A stretch of 64,000 nucleotides of DNA from Erysipelotrichaceae bacterium (GTDB taxonomy: Bacteria; Bacillota_I; Bacilli_A; Erysipelotrichales; Erysipelotrichaceae): positions 1-64,000 of the forward strand of contig JAFRAB010000048.1 in NCBI GenBank assembly GCA_017405675.1, given 5' to 3'. This document shows positions 8,149 to 19,121 of the stretch, in pieces. The position numbers were made by a program, and so were the translations under genes. The notes beneath the pieces were generated by a model. The model searched no databases. It saw only the letters and a list, made by a program, of their open reading frames with translations, and was not told where the DNA came from. Position 1 is the stretch's first letter. Every line of letters begins with the position of its first letter.

Positions 8149-9321
8149 TTATTCAGCCTTGCTGAAGATGTTGGCGTTAGCGAATTCTCCAACCGCTTCA
8201 TCATGACCCCATAACAGTGAATTGCCGTCGATCATGAACCAGCCGTCAGATTCTATCGGTGCTGCTCCGTTAATGGAGACATTGTCATACCATAAGGTTC
8301 CGACCACATCAACATATCCGACAGCTACGATAGTCTTATCAGCTGCCTGAATGGTCATCTGGTAGCCGTGTTCAATTTCTTCATATCTCTGAACAAACAT
8401 GGTCAGGTTGTTCGGATTATCAGTCCAGGCACCTACCAGGAACTGATCGATTGCTTCATAATCCGTATCGTCGCTCCATTCTCCACCGCCACCGATATCT
8501 TCAGGAGTTTCCAGCATCGTTACACTGGCATTGTAAACACCGGTGATTTTGCCGTTTTCAACCTTGACACCAATTTCAGCATCAGCCCATTTTTCGGTTT
8601 CTTCTTCATTGATCATACGGAAAGAGACCTTATAGGCTCCGGTACCGCTGCTGGCTGTCAGGGTGACGGTATTCCCATCAAGCTGATAATCGGCTTCAAC
8701 ACCGTTAGTATTCATGGTTCCTACCGGTTCCCATACCATGCCATCAACTGCTTTTAATTGAACTGTGGCCTGACCGTTGCTGAGCTTAACCCAGTCATAC
8801 TCAGCGGTAGGACGTACGGTAATGCTCTTGATGATGGCCTGGACCTCGGCATCTTTCAGACTGAGCTGTTCCTTGGTTTCCATGCCCTCCATCCGGGAGA
8901 AAGTAATATAACCGAATTCGCCTTCAGTTTCAGCTACTTCACTCTTGACGTCGTTGAAGGAACCTGTCCATGAAGTCCAGTGATAGCCGCCCAGATCAAA
9001 GTCAGGCTGCTGAATGACGTTCTCAGCGAAAGCGGCTGATGATACGACTACTTCAGTTGGCAGGCTATAGATAACTGATATCTGCGGGTTCTTCAGGAAA
9101 TCATCCTTGGTACCTTTGACAACGACGCAGGTGAATTCCGAAGATGCTGATCCCAGATCAATAAGGGTCCAGCCTTCCGGAATCAGCAGACTGATTCTGC
9201 CGACATCATGCATCTCACCTTTAACTGTAACTTCATCAGGATCTTTCTTACCCTGATTACTGCAGCCCAGTATTCCAATAATCAATAATAAAGATATTAA
9301 CGCTAATAATAATTTCTTCAT
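8149..9321 (-). CDS. secreted lipoprotein of unknown function
   Basis: 390 residues. A signal peptide (MKKLLLALISLL...) ends in the lipobox ILGC with Cys20 as the lipidated residue, so it is anchored to the outer face of the membrane. The mature part looks beta-rich: residues about 30-165 resemble an extracytoplasmic substrate or stress domain, and two later segments (about 175-260 and 295-388) have alternating hydrophobic strands. No catalytic motif is visible. A four-residue Gly stretch near the middle (EDIGGGGEW) looks like a domain linker. Its neighbour upstream is another lipoprotein, a papain-like protease, but each has its own start signals. Confidence 0.82.
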   Translation of the reverse strand: MKKLLLALISLLLIIGILGCSNQGKKDPDEVTVKGEMHDVGRISLLIPEGWTLIDLGSASSEFTCVVVKGTKDDFLKNPQISVIYSLPTEVVVSSAAFAENVIQQPDFDLGGYHWTSWTGSFNDVKSEVAETEGEFGYITFSRMEGMETKEQLSLKDAEVQAIIKSITVRPTAEYDWVKLSNGQATVQLKAVDGMVWEPVGTMNTNGVEADYQLDGNTVTLTASSGTGAYKVSFRMINEEETEKWADAEIGVKVENGKITGVYNASVTMLETPEDIGGGGEWSDDTDYEAIDQFLVGAWTDNPNNLTMFVQRYEEIEHGYQMTIQAADKTIVAVGYVDVVGTLWYDNVSINGAAPIESDGWFMIDGNSLLWGHDEAVGEFANANIFSKAE

Positions 9322-9362
9322 GGTAACTCCTTATGTAATACCAGTCTATTATACTGGTTCTT

Positions 9363-11906
9363 TTATTTTATAACAACGCTGACATTGTCACTGTATTCGC
9401 CATAATAGATATCCTGGCAGTAAACATCCTTTTCAGCGCTATCTGTATCAACAAAGCCACGGACACGGACATCGTAGTTTCCGGAAGTTAGTCCCGTAAT
9501 GGTTACTGCAGTTCCCCGTGTTAAGTTCAGCTGTTTCCACTGATTGCTGCCGGAGACACAGTATTCCACACTGTAGCCACTGATACCTGAAGCCCACTGA
9601 TCCCTGACGTTAACGGTAATGCTACCATCAGCTGTGACAGCTGAAACAATTTCTGCTTTCTGCGGCTTTATGCCAAAATATGTGAACAGCTGCGGATCAA
9701 AGGAATTACCCTCCGGATCACAGATCTCAACTCTGGCAATACCGCAGTTTACATTATTGTCAAACTTCAGGGTATAATCCTGACCTTCGGTCATTCTGGC
9801 ATTGCCTTCATCCAGTACCATAACTGTTGTTTCTACCGGTTCTCCGGTGTATTCCTTAGCGGTAACAGCCGGCATGAAGCGTCCTGGAAGCAGTTTTTTA
9901 ACTTCGATCTTCAGAATAGAAGTTCCGATTCCCTCAACAGTAGCTGCCACATAACCGTTACCGTAATTCTTAGCTTTAACCGTAACATATCTGCCCTCGC
10001 TATCTGGTTCCATGCTCAGAACATCTTCTGAACCAGGCAGCAGATGCCATTTTATTTCCGGATTACCGACTTCCACGTCGTCATGACCGCGGAAGATAAG
10101 TCCGACTTTGGTCACATCCTTGCCTTCCTTAAGTGACAGGCTGCTGTCTTCTGCCATCAGAACGATGTTCATGTTAGCTGGCAGATAGGAAGTATAGGCC
10201 TTGATCGGGAAGTTATCGTAATACAGCTTGCCGCCAAATTTCTCATAACTATCTTCAGCCCAGTCTTCCTCAGCGATCTTCTTATAGTCAAACCATTCTC
10301 CATCCGCAAAAATGTAGCTTTCCTGCGGGTTGATGATGGCTTTCTGATTCATCATGCCCTTAAGTGCCAGACCGATCGGCGTATTGATGTAGTAATAGTC
10401 ATACTGGCCGGAAAGTGTCACGATGACGGCATATTTCTGGCCTTCCTGAATGTAAACAGGTTCCTGCAGCGGGATTCTGTGGAAACCGCCGTATTCAAAC
10501 ACCTCCGTGCCGCTGGCTGCCAGATATCCCTGTTCAGGATTTTCAAAATCCTCATTCAGAATATATATCCGGTAATCAACGCTCAGATTCTTTTCCGCTG
10601 TTACGCAGGAAATTTCATTAATGGTCTCAGCATGTGCGGAAGTAAAGACATTCGCCATGCGTGCCGGCTCAGTAAAAGTCTTTGTATATATGTCAGCAGC
10701 AGACAGATAGTCGTGCTGGTAGATGTGTTCGTTTTCATCAACATTCGCAAAGGTGAAGCTTTCCGGTGACTTTAATGACATATCAAAGTATGACAGCCAG
10801 AAGTATCCGGAACCAACCATTACCGGATTACCGTCAGCATCCAGCACCGGATTACCCTTTTCATCAACTTCCGGTACCTCAATGCCCCAGTGTCTGTTAC
10901 CGGCATTAGGGAAGTCTTCCTCACCTGAGCCCCAGCTGTTCTTAACCAGCCAGGCACCGTTTTCCGGAGGCATGTGATCCTTCAGAAAGTTTTCTCTTGG
11001 ATAGTTGTCATCCCAGCCTACGATGGTAACAGCGTGATTAGCCATGGCACTTTCCGTCCAGGTATAATGAGCCCAGTTGTTAAGGTTAATGTAAACACCT
11101 TCGGTAACCTGCTGTGAAGGCAGTGAAGTATCGGCACAGAAACCAATCAGAACACCTTTCTTATCCAGCAGTTCTTCCTTGATCATGTTGGTAGCGTCAC
11201 GGTAATACATGTAATTACCGACGAAGTTGATCTGCGCCGGTGATGGCAGCATATGTGAATACAGCAGTCTGAAATCCTGGCAGAAGCGCATTTCTTCCGG
11301 AATGGTCCAGTCATCCTCAGCTGCATAGCTGTAAGGCTGGAACTTACCGTCTATGAAACGCTGATCAGCATAGTGATTAGCCCCGCGGTAAGTAAACCAG
11401 TCATTATATTTTTCGTCGCTTTCATATGAAGGGCCTACTCCCTGAGCAAAGGTTGAAGTTGCCAGGAAACAGGTGCCTCCCTTGTTATAGACCTGCAGGG
11501 AATCATTAATGTCTTCAGGGGTAATGCCTTCCTCGTTCTGCGGGTTGTCAGGATCATTCAGCGGCACATTGGTAAAGTAAGCCAGCTGTTTTTCAGAAAG
11601 GTCCAGGGTCTTCCAGGCATTTGGATCGCTCTTGAGATTATTACCCAGAATGCTTATTTCCGCAGCCGCAATAGCCGCAAAGCCCCAGCAGGTTCCAAAT
11701 GGATTCTGCAGGCGTACCGGTGTAACAAAACAGCGATCCCCCTTGCCGTCACCATCTGTATCGACATTACGCAAGTCAAAAGATTCAGGCAGCGGTCTTT
11801 CACGCCAGGATTCACTGTAATCCTTCTGCGGCCCTTCAGGTGTGCTGCAGCCACTTAAAACAATTAATAATATGCTCAGAAACAGAATAAAAGCTTTTTT
11901 CATCAT
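9363..11906 (-). CDS. papain-family (C1) cysteine protease lipoprotein with lectin-like and Ig-like domains
   Basis: About 847 residues. The signal peptide ends in a lipobox (VLSGC, Cys20). The C1A peptidase domain follows, with the oxyanion Gln in RLQNPFGTCWGF (Cys about 73), the catalytic His in NHAVTIVGWDD (about 291) and Asn in WLVKNSWG (about 323), so it should be active. No clear propeptide precedes it. Around 380-540 is a beta-rich lectin-like domain usual after bacterial surface C1 peptidases, then Ig/Big-like repeats (about 590-750) and a C-terminal fibronectin type III-like module. GGAG 8 bases upstream selects the ATG at 11906. It probably acts on extracellular or host proteins. 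Confidence 0.9.
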   Translation of the reverse strand: MMKKAFILFLSILLIVLSGCSTPEGPQKDYSESWRERPLPESFDLRNVDTDGDGKGDRCFVTPVRLQNPFGTCWGFAAIAAAEISILGNNLKSDPNAWKTLDLSEKQLAYFTNVPLNDPDNPQNEEGITPEDINDSLQVYNKGGTCFLATSTFAQGVGPSYESDEKYNDWFTYRGANHYADQRFIDGKFQPYSYAAEDDWTIPEEMRFCQDFRLLYSHMLPSPAQINFVGNYMYYRDATNMIKEELLDKKGVLIGFCADTSLPSQQVTEGVYINLNNWAHYTWTESAMANHAVTIVGWDDNYPRENFLKDHMPPENGAWLVKNSWGSGEEDFPNAGNRHWGIEVPEVDEKGNPVLDADGNPVMVGSGYFWLSYFDMSLKSPESFTFANVDENEHIYQHDYLSAADIYTKTFTEPARMANVFTSAHAETINEISCVTAEKNLSVDYRIYILNEDFENPEQGYLAASGTEVFEYGGFHRIPLQEPVYIQEGQKYAVIVTLSGQYDYYYINTPIGLALKGMMNQKAIINPQESYIFADGEWFDYKKIAEEDWAEDSYEKFGGKLYYDNFPIKAYTSYLPANMNIVLMAEDSSLSLKEGKDVTKVGLIFRGHDDVEVGNPEIKWHLLPGSEDVLSMEPDSEGRYVTVKAKNYGNGYVAATVEGIGTSILKIEVKKLLPGRFMPAVTAKEYTGEPVETTVMVLDEGNARMTEGQDYTLKFDNNVNCGIARVEICDPEGNSFDPQLFTYFGIKPQKAEIVSAVTADGSITVNVRDQWASGISGYSVEYCVSGSNQWKQLNLTRGTAVTITGLTSGNYDVRVRGFVDTDSAEKDVYCQDIYYGEYSDNVSVVIK

Positions 11907-12002
11907 ATGATCAACTCCGTACAATACTTAACTATATTTTACATTATTTTATTTATAAATCAGTAAACTGTTTCACATCTGTTATTCAAATCAGCTCAGA
12001 TC

Positions 12003-12024
12003 AAAGCCCCCTTTCAGGGGCTTT
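12003..12024 (-). terminator. hairpin terminator, weak U-tract
   Basis: AAAGCCCC-CTTTCA-GGGGCTTT is an 8 bp GC-rich stem after the stop of the giant surface protein gene. Only three Ts follow on the minus strand, so termination may be partial. Confidence 0.6.
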
Positions 12025-12034
12025 GTCATTTTAT

Positions 12035-15000
12035 TTATCTGTTATAGGTTCTTTTTCTCAAAATCAGCCGTAATGCTGCGCCGGCAGATGTCAGCAGCAT
12101 AACAAACCAGTAAAGCAGATTATTTACGTCACCGGTATCCGGGCTGTCAGGGTTAACCGGTGTCGGATCAACAGGTGTCGGATCATCCGGTGTTTCTTCT
12201 CCATTAGTCTTGATTTCCAGTGTGGTTTCCACTTCACCGTCATCAAAGCTGATCACAACATCATGTTTGTATTCAGTTAACTGTTCCATCATTTCCTTTT
12301 TCAGGGTAATGAGGGTACTGCCGCTTTCCGCCAGATAATCATCACCTAAGGTCAGGACCTTACCGTCAATGCTGACGTCAGTGAAATGAGAGAAACAGGT
12401 TTCTTCATTTCTGCTGCGGACGACTTTGATGAGGTGATCTGCATCACTGCCCTTGGTCCAGACACCGTCAGCGCCTTCAGTTATCTCATAGCTTACATCC
12501 TGCAGGGTCTGAGGAACATTAGGCGTCATGATGACATTTTCACCGGTAACAGGCATTCCTTCCCGGTCAACAAGCATGAATCTTACAGCCAGAATGCCCT
12601 CTGATTCCGCTCTGTCCCAGATCGGGGTCAGATCATAGCGTAATGAATACTTATCCAGATCCGGATCGGAATCAACCTTGTTAATGTCAAGGTAAGTAAA
12701 GTGAGAAAGCTTGGAATCATCTTCATACATGGTTTCTACCAGCACCTTGTTGAGACTTATGTCATGGTCAGAGATATTGGTAATGCTCAGATCAGCATAG
12801 TGTTTATCACCCAGGACGATCTGTCTGCCCCGTAAGGTAAGACTGTTCCGGTATACTGGCGTGGTAAGTGTTGTTCTGGCATCTCCACGGTATTTAGGTG
12901 AGATCTCAACATGAACTTCATGAACTCGGCCGGCTTCCCAGTAATAAGGTGCGGCCACAATGAGTTCCATCGTTACGGTGTCACCGCTGTAGACTCTGCC
13001 CGCATTATGCTCAACTTCATTGCCCAGGTCATACCACTCCTGGTTGCCAGGGTTGAAATACAGTTCGTGCATGTCATAGTTGTTTTCATCTTTGACGGTG
13101 AAAGCAACCGGACCTTCAATGGCATAGCCAATGTTCTGGAAGGTAACATATACCGGCAGGATACGTTCATCGGTGTAGTAGAACAGATCGGCAAATTCCA
13201 CATTTGTGGTGATCATACCGCGCTTGAGGTTCTGCTGCCACTGATAGATGTCAGTGTCGGCAATCATCTTGCCGCTGGCTGACAGACTTCTGTCAGGTGT
13301 AGTGGCATAAACGACTGACAAGCCCTTGGAATTGCAGTTTTCACGGTTGAATACAGCGGCAAAGACATTGATGTCAGCGTCCTTGACAAAGATTTCCAGC
13401 GGTCCGTGCAGAATGGCCTGATTGGTCTTGGTGGACTCATCGTAACGGCCTTCCAGAGTATGTACTCTCATAGTGGAGCCCTTAAGGATGTTTTCACCGG
13501 TTTCCATGTTGGCTTGATAATTGGATGTAGTGGATACCAGACAGATTCCGCTCTTGTCGTCAGTTACGACAAATTCATAGATATTTTCACGGTTGATCAG
13601 TCCTTCGCTGTTTTCGACTTCCTTAAGTCTCATGCCGTAACCGTAGGAATCATAGCTGTCAGCATACTTCTCCAGGAAGTAAAGCTTGCTGGCGATGATG
13701 GCATAGTTGGTATTGTTGGCATAGCCCCAGTTAGTCAGGAAGTTTTCATTTTCCTGCAGTTCATAGTCCTTAACAGAGACTGAGTAACGGCATCTCGGAT
13801 TCTTTTCATCAAAACTGCCGTCAGCCATGTAACCGTCAATCACCAGATTATCACGGGTAGTGTGAGTGCGGTTGGTCAGGAAGAATGAAGGTTCACCCGG
13901 AACAATGTCGCCGCTGGTGAATACAGCACCCTTGCCCATGACGGTTTCCTTTTCATTGGTACCGAAAACACAGGCATCGGCATCACCAAGATATTTATAA
14001 GTATAGGTCCTCTGATATGCCACGGCTATATTGTCACCGCGTCCGGCAATTCTCGGATTGAAATAGAAGTACTTGCCGGCATCAGGCAGAGGCGACTTGA
14101 CCGCAGACTTGCGGACATTGTCATTGTCCATATCGATGACAATACCCTGTACGCGGGTCGTCAGGCTGCGTGACTGAATGTCAGGCTTGCTGCTGTCAGC
14201 TACAATGGCACCGACATAGAAATAGTTTAGATCGGTCGTGGAAGCTGAAACGCTGAATTCCGTAACATCATAACCCATGAAGGCCGGCAGTACGTAGAAA
14301 TCATCCATGAATTCACCGGTAATAGGGTCCTGTTTCTGATATACGATCCTGACCTTGCCGTCAATGCTGGCAATTCTGAACAATGCCGTAGTCTTACCGG
14401 TGGAGGCGATCTGTATCTGGCTGTTAGCGAAGGTATCGTTTGATATAGCCTTAATGGTCTGAATGTCATTAACCGTCTGAATTTCGGAGCTGAGCAGATT
14501 CATCTTATAATGATCCATCTGATCCTCACCGTTACCTGCCAGTAACAGTGTTCCCTTTTCACTTACGGCATCAAGATCCAGATCAAGGAATTCAGCATCC
14601 TCCACCTCTTCAGGCACCGGCGGTTCGGTTATCTTATCCGGATGGGTGTCATATAGTCGCCACGGTCCGAACGCTTTATTAAAGAGATTGAAACTGAAGA
14701 AGGCAATGTACCCGGTAATTCGGACTGACGCAAAGGAGTCGATCAGGAATCTGGTCCCATCCTTGCCCTTACTGTCTTCAACAGTACCCTTGATTAAGGC
14801 GAAGTCCATGGTGGCCGCGCCTGCACCTTCAATTGCACAGGCACCCTTAAGGCCCAGACCTCCGAAAAGTTCAAAGGCAGCTATTAAGTCATAGCGTTCT
14901 ACCAGGGTATGGTCAGCAGCAGCGAAAGCCGCGCTGATGCCGTCAGACAGTTTATTCCAGACGAAGTTTGCCGTCATGGCGCCCTTGAATTCACCGGAAA

Positions 15001-16864
15001 TGTTAAATCCTGCGTAAACCGGAACGACGATAGGTGTTGAAATCAGAACATACCAGATAACACCGCCAGCCAGTTTGATATCAAAGATACCGCCGAAAGA
15101 ACCTTCAAAGTTTCCGGTTTTCTCATTATATATACCTGTACAGAACAGTGAGAAGGCAACATTAAATGACCAGTTCTTATCCTTGACCACGGTTGCTCTC
15201 TTGGAGTCATTCATCTGGCCGGTTCCGCTCTTGAAGCGGTCTGACTTACGCCAGAATTCCTGCTTGAAAGGTTCCAGGATGCTTTCACCTGCTTCACGGG
15301 TCTTTGGATTCCAGCTTTCCTCAAACAGTGAGGAATACTTTGTTGACAGAGCATCAATGTCAAAAGTCGCAACGATAATGAAACCGCCCTCCGGGAAGTA
15401 ACCGATAGTCACCGGTACCTTAAAATATTTTATCGTCAGGGAGACAATTCCGGAGCCTCCCATTACATCAGTATAAGGAATATCCTTTTCTCCGCCTGTT
15501 AACGGCAGCTCTCCTTCTGCGGTACCAGGCTGCATCAACGCATTATATACTCTGACATGCTGAAGCAGATGTCTGTCTCCGGAGATGTCAAAATACAGAA
15601 CATCGTCCTCTTTCAGCAATCCGCCCTTTTTCATCCAGTCTTCAGACCTGGTAAACATGCGGGATACGGTTCCGCCCAGTTCGATCCGGGTATAATTGGT
15701 GAAGTCAGTAACGCTTCTTTCCGTATGGTCATCCTTCAGCGTGATCTTATCAGGCAGACTCTTATTACCCTTGGCCGTAACGATTACACGCATGTCCAGC
15801 GGTCTGCTACCGGATTCAACCAGATACAGATTGGAGTCTTCCGTCAGCATGTTCTTGCCGCCCATGTCCACACAGCGCAGATAAACGTCATCAGCCGGTG
15901 AATCTTCCAGCTGGAAATACAGGACAACGCCCGTCGTTACCTGCTGGTCAAGGATCGTCTGAGCTCTGTAATCAGCAGCCTGAACGTCAATCATAATGTA
16001 ATCGACATCATTCATCTTATCAAACGCAGTCAGACCAGGCAGTTTGTCATCAGTGGTATACTGCGCTCTGTTTACTGTTTTTCCTTCCTTATCCTTGTAG
16101 GAAATTGATACCAGTGCATTGCCGATTCCCTCACCCTTGCTGTTTTCAACTCTGACAGAGACGGAATTGCGGTCAACGACAAATATGTAACCAGTGGCGT
16201 TATCACCACTGTCAATTACTTCAATCAGATCTTCACCGGTTTCTTCCAAACCGATCTCATTGGCCATCTGTCCCAGATCGCCGCTGCTTGACAGAATTGC
16301 ACCAACATCACTGCTGGTTCTGTCATAGCCGCCATTGGCCAGGAAATTATCAACAGCATAAAGGACCTTGCTGATATCATCTGAACTGATTGGCTGGAAA
16401 TTAAGAACCGTATCGATGTCTTCTTCCAGCTTACGGCGTAACCGGCTGTTTAACAGCCCCTCGCTTTCAACTATCGTATCTTCGTCGATGGTCAGGTTAA
16501 CACTATTATCAATAGGAGGATTAAGAATAGGAGCCGGTGTAAAAGGAGGAATATCCTCTTGTGGGGCTGATCCCTCTTCTGCAGCATCTAAAGAAACAGT
16601 TCCCGTTTCCCGCTGCAAAGCCTCCTGGACGACTGCACTTTCAGTTTCGGCGGCAGTAACTTCTTCTTTTTCCGGTTCCGCTTCCACAGCAGTGTTTTCT
16701 GTTTCAGCGGCAGGAATTCCTTCTTCCCGGGCTGTCCCCTCTTCCATAGCCGTGTTTTCGGTATTTTCAGGAAGTTCGCCATCATCCGCTCTGACGACGG
16801 ATAAAGATGTGATCATCATGAACACTACCAGAAGAGATATTATTGTCTGTTTAAAATACTTCAT
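12035..16864 (-). CDS. giant cell-wall-anchored surface protein
   Basis: 1609 residues with an N-terminal signal peptide and a C-terminal sorting-signal layout: SPDTGD, a hydrophobic helix (LLYWFVMLLTSAGAALRLIL) and the basic tail RKRTYNR. SPDTG is a variant of LPXTG, so sortase anchoring is inferred. A Glu/Thr/Ala-rich low-complexity stalk covers about residues 26-110 with repeated AETENTA-like units. The centre is long and beta-rich, with possible seven- or eight-bladed propeller or Ig-like segments, and near the C-terminus there are Pro-Thr-Asp repeats (DPTPVDPTP). No catalytic motif is recognised; adhesion or glycan binding is plausible. AAGGAG lies upstream of the start and a TATAAT is present at about 16925. 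Confidence 0.88.
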   Translation of the reverse strand: MKYFKQTIISLLVVFMMITSLSVVRADDGELPENTENTAMEEGTAREEGIPAAETENTAVEAEPEKEEVTAAETESAVVQEALQRETGTVSLDAAEEGSAPQEDIPPFTPAPILNPPIDNSVNLTIDEDTIVESEGLLNSRLRRKLEEDIDTVLNFQPISSDDISKVLYAVDNFLANGGYDRTSSDVGAILSSSGDLGQMANEIGLEETGEDLIEVIDSGDNATGYIFVVDRNSVSVRVENSKGEGIGNALVSISYKDKEGKTVNRAQYTTDDKLPGLTAFDKMNDVDYIMIDVQAADYRAQTILDQQVTTGVVLYFQLEDSPADDVYLRCVDMGGKNMLTEDSNLYLVESGSRPLDMRVIVTAKGNKSLPDKITLKDDHTERSVTDFTNYTRIELGGTVSRMFTRSEDWMKKGGLLKEDDVLYFDISGDRHLLQHVRVYNALMQPGTAEGELPLTGGEKDIPYTDVMGGSGIVSLTIKYFKVPVTIGYFPEGGFIIVATFDIDALSTKYSSLFEESWNPKTREAGESILEPFKQEFWRKSDRFKSGTGQMNDSKRATVVKDKNWSFNVAFSLFCTGIYNEKTGNFEGSFGGIFDIKLAGGVIWYVLISTPIVVPVYAGFNISGEFKGAMTANFVWNKLSDGISAAFAAADHTLVERYDLIAAFELFGGLGLKGACAIEGAGAATMDFALIKGTVEDSKGKDGTRFLIDSFASVRITGYIAFFSFNLFNKAFGPWRLYDTHPDKITEPPVPEEVEDAEFLDLDLDAVSEKGTLLLAGNGEDQMDHYKMNLLSSEIQTVNDIQTIKAISNDTFANSQIQIASTGKTTALFRIASIDGKVRIVYQKQDPITGEFMDDFYVLPAFMGYDVTEFSVSASTTDLNYFYVGAIVADSSKPDIQSRSLTTRVQGIVIDMDNDNVRKSAVKSPLPDAGKYFYFNPRIAGRGDNIAVAYQRTYTYKYLGDADACVFGTNEKETVMGKGAVFTSGDIVPGEPSFFLTNRTHTTRDNLVIDGYMADGSFDEKNPRCRYSVSVKDYELQENENFLTNWGYANNTNYAIIASKLYFLEKYADSYDSYGYGMRLKEVENSEGLINRENIYEFVVTDDKSGICLVSTTSNYQANMETGENILKGSTMRVHTLEGRYDESTKTNQAILHGPLEIFVKDADINVFAAVFNRENCNSKGLSVVYATTPDRSLSASGKMIADTDIYQWQQNLKRGMITTNVEFADLFYYTDERILPVYVTFQNIGYAIEGPVAFTVKDENNYDMHELYFNPGNQEWYDLGNEVEHNAGRVYSGDTVTMELIVAAPYYWEAGRVHEVHVEISPKYRGDARTTLTTPVYRNSLTLRGRQIVLGDKHYADLSITNISDHDISLNKVLVETMYEDDSKLSHFTYLDINKVDSDPDLDKYSLRYDLTPIWDRAESEGILAVRFMLVDREGMPVTGENVIMTPNVPQTLQDVSYEITEGADGVWTKGSDADHLIKVVRSRNEETCFSHFTDVSIDGKVLTLGDDYLAESGSTLITLKKEMMEQLTEYKHDVVISFDDGEVETTLEIKTNGEETPDDPTPVDPTPVNPDSPDTGDVNNLLYWFVMLLTSAGAALRLILRKRTYNR

Positions 16865-16973
16865 AACGCGTTCTCCTTTGCAGAATTATGGTTGTTGATG
16901 TATTGGTTTTCTTTTTTTTATTTTATTATAACTTGAAATAAATACTTTTGATAATACACATATTGATTTCTGA

Positions 16974-17007
16974 AGTGAAAAAAGGCATCTGTTCAGCAGA
17001 TGCCTTT
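16974..17007 (-). terminator. terminator of glnN
   Basis: AAAGGCATCTG and CAGATGCCTTT form an 11 bp stem with a 5-base loop. TTTTTT follows on the minus strand, downstream of the glnN stop. Confidence 0.92.
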
Positions 17008-17030
17008 CATATCAGACAATGTGTTTCAGG

Positions 17031-19121
17031 CTAATCTACGCCAAACATCAGTTCTCTGTATACCGGTATCGGCCAGTATTTGCGGTCTGTAATGGTTTCC
17101 AGTTCATCGGCTGTCCGGCGGGCTGTCTTCATTAAAGGCAGAACGCAGTCACGGTAATAACAGGCTTTGGATAACGAATCTCCGGATGGCACATTCTTCA
17201 GAACGGCTTCCAGTTCAGTTACATCGTTGTATAAGCCATTGGATAAGGCTGTTTCCCTGGCAAAGATCCTGCCGCTGTAGGATTCCTCAGCCATCATGCC
17301 CAGTCTGAGCTGATATTCAATATCTTTACCCAGAACATTCCGGTATTCAACACAGGCCGGCAGAATATCCTTCTTCAGCATATCCAGCATGGTCTGAGCT
17401 TCAATGTTGATGGTCTTATAATACGTCTCCATGTAGATCTCATAACGGGAGTTAAGTTCAGCTTCAGTCAGCACCTCGTGATCAGTAAAGAGTTTAACGT
17501 TCTTTTCATCCAGATAATGAACTAAGGCATCCGGTGTTGAAGGATAATTGCTCAGTCCTCTTCTTTCGGCTTCCTTTATCCATTCCGGATCATAGCCATT
17601 ACCATTAAAGATGATCCTCTTATGGTCTCTCAGGGTATCCTTGATGATTTTCTGAATGGTGCTGTTAAGATCCTCAGCATTCTCAAGTTCATCAGCCATG
17701 CCTTTCAGTTCTTCAGCCACGACCGTATTCAGTACCATGTTAGGCGTTGAAATGGAAGCGCTGGAACCCGGCATACGGAATTCAAACTTGTTGCCCGTAA
17801 AGGCGAACGGTGAAGTTCTGTTTCTGTCCGTATTGTCTTTTGGGAAAGACGGTAAGGTATGGACATTGAACTGGAACGGTTCCCTCTTGCGGTCGGAATA
17901 AACGGCATCATTCTCAATACTGTCAAGGATTTCCTTCAGTTCATCTCCCAGGAATATGGATACGATCGCCGGCGGAGCTTCGGAAGCTCCCAGACGGTGG
18001 TCGTTACCTGCTGAGGCAATGGATATTCTGATCAGATCCTGATAATCATCTACCGCCTTGATGACAGCACACAGGAAGATCAGGAACTGCGCATTCTGAG
18101 CCGGAGTATCGCCAGGTTCCAGCAGATTGACACCGGTATCGGTCTTCAATGACCAGTTATTATGCTTGCCGGAGCCGTTGACTCCCGCAAACGGTTTTTC
18201 ATGCAAAAGACACTCCATCCCATGTTTCTTGGCTACCTTTTTCATGATCTCCATGGTCAGGTTGTTCTGGTCTACGGTGACATTAATGGTCTGGAAGTTA
18301 TTGGCCAGTTCATGCTGATTAGGAGCAACTTCATTATGCTCCGTCTTAGCCTGAATGCCTAATTCCCACAGTTCCCTGTTAAGGTCTTTCATGAAACTGG
18401 AGACTCTGGTCTTAATGGAACCGTAGTAATGGTCATTCATTTCCTGTCCCTTGGCAGCAGGCGCTCCCAGAAGCGTTCTGCCGGTCAGCTGCAGGTCTTC
18501 ACGCTGATCGTAGTATTTCTTATCAACCAGAAAATACTCCTGTTCTGCGCCGGCTGTGGCCTTCACATGGTCAACATCTTCATTGCCGAAAACGCGCAGA
18601 ACTCTCATGGCGTGTCTGTTAAGAGCTTCCATTGATCTTAATAATGGAGTCTTATGGTCCAGTGCTTCCCCGGAAAAACTGCAGAAAACAGTTGGAATAC
18701 ATAAGATACCATCCTTTATGAAGGCATAGGAAGTCGGATCCCAGGCTGTATAGCCTCTGGCTTCAAAGGTATCTCTCAAACCTCCTGACGGGAAGGAAGA
18801 AGCGTCAGCTTCACCTTTGATCAGGTTTTTAGGTGAGAATTCCAGAATGATGTTGCCACCGCCGGCTGTTGAGACAAAGCTCTCATGTTTTTCAGCCGTT
18901 GCTCCGCTTAAAGGATGGAACCAGTGCGTAAAGTGGGTGGCACCGTTTTCCACAGCCCAGTCTTTCATGGCATTAGCCACTTCTTCAGCTATTTCACTGT
19001 TGAGATCAGTGCCTCTCTTAATGGTTTCATGTAATTGTCTGTATGTTGAGGCGGACAGTCTTTCCTTCATGACACTGTCATTGAAAACTTTCCTGCCGAA
19101 TATTTCTGATATCTTAGTCAT
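17031..19121 (-). CDS. glnN: glutamine synthetase type III
   Basis: A 696-residue GSIII enzyme, the length typical of this class and far longer than GSI (about 450). Diagnostic parts are the N-terminal [11 protein letters not shown], the ATP/glutamate-binding region [35 protein letters not shown] and [11 protein letters not shown]. It makes glutamine from glutamate and ammonia with ATP as a dodecamer. Its ATG overlaps the last 8 bases of pyrG, and AAGGAG lies inside pyrG, so the two are translationally coupled. Coupling with a glutamine-consuming enzyme makes metabolic sense but is not a common gene order. Confidence 0.97.
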   Translation of the reverse strand: MTKISEIFGRKVFNDSVMKERLSASTYRQLHETIKRGTDLNSEIAEEVANAMKDWAVENGATHFTHWFHPLSGATAEKHESFVSTAGGGNIILEFSPKNLIKGEADASSFPSGGLRDTFEARGYTAWDPTSYAFIKDGILCIPTVFCSFSGEALDHKTPLLRSMEALNRHAMRVLRVFGNEDVDHVKATAGAEQEYFLVDKKYYDQREDLQLTGRTLLGAPAAKGQEMNDHYYGSIKTRVSSFMKDLNRELWELGIQAKTEHNEVAPNQHELANNFQTINVTVDQNNLTMEIMKKVAKKHGMECLLHEKPFAGVNGSGKHNNWSLKTDTGVNLLEPGDTPAQNAQFLIFLCAVIKAVDDYQDLIRISIASAGNDHRLGASEAPPAIVSIFLGDELKEILDSIENDAVYSDRKREPFQFNVHTLPSFPKDNTDRNRTSPFAFTGNKFEFRMPGSSASISTPNMVLNTVVAEELKGMADELENAEDLNSTIQKIIKDTLRDHKRIIFNGNGYDPEWIKEAERRGLSNYPSTPDALVHYLDEKNVKLFTDHEVLTEAELNSRYEIYMETYYKTINIEAQTMLDMLKKDILPACVEYRNVLGKDIEYQLRLGMMAEESYSGRIFARETALSNGLYNDVTELEAVLKNVPSGDSLSKACYYRDCVLPLMKTARRTADELETITDRKYWPIPVYRELMFGVD

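Noticed and set aside
16368..16898. Long open frame of 176 codons on the plus strand opposite the giant surface protein gene
   Set aside because: It is a mirror of the Glu/Thr/Ala-rich stalk codons, has no ribosome site and gives low-complexity Ser-rich sequence.
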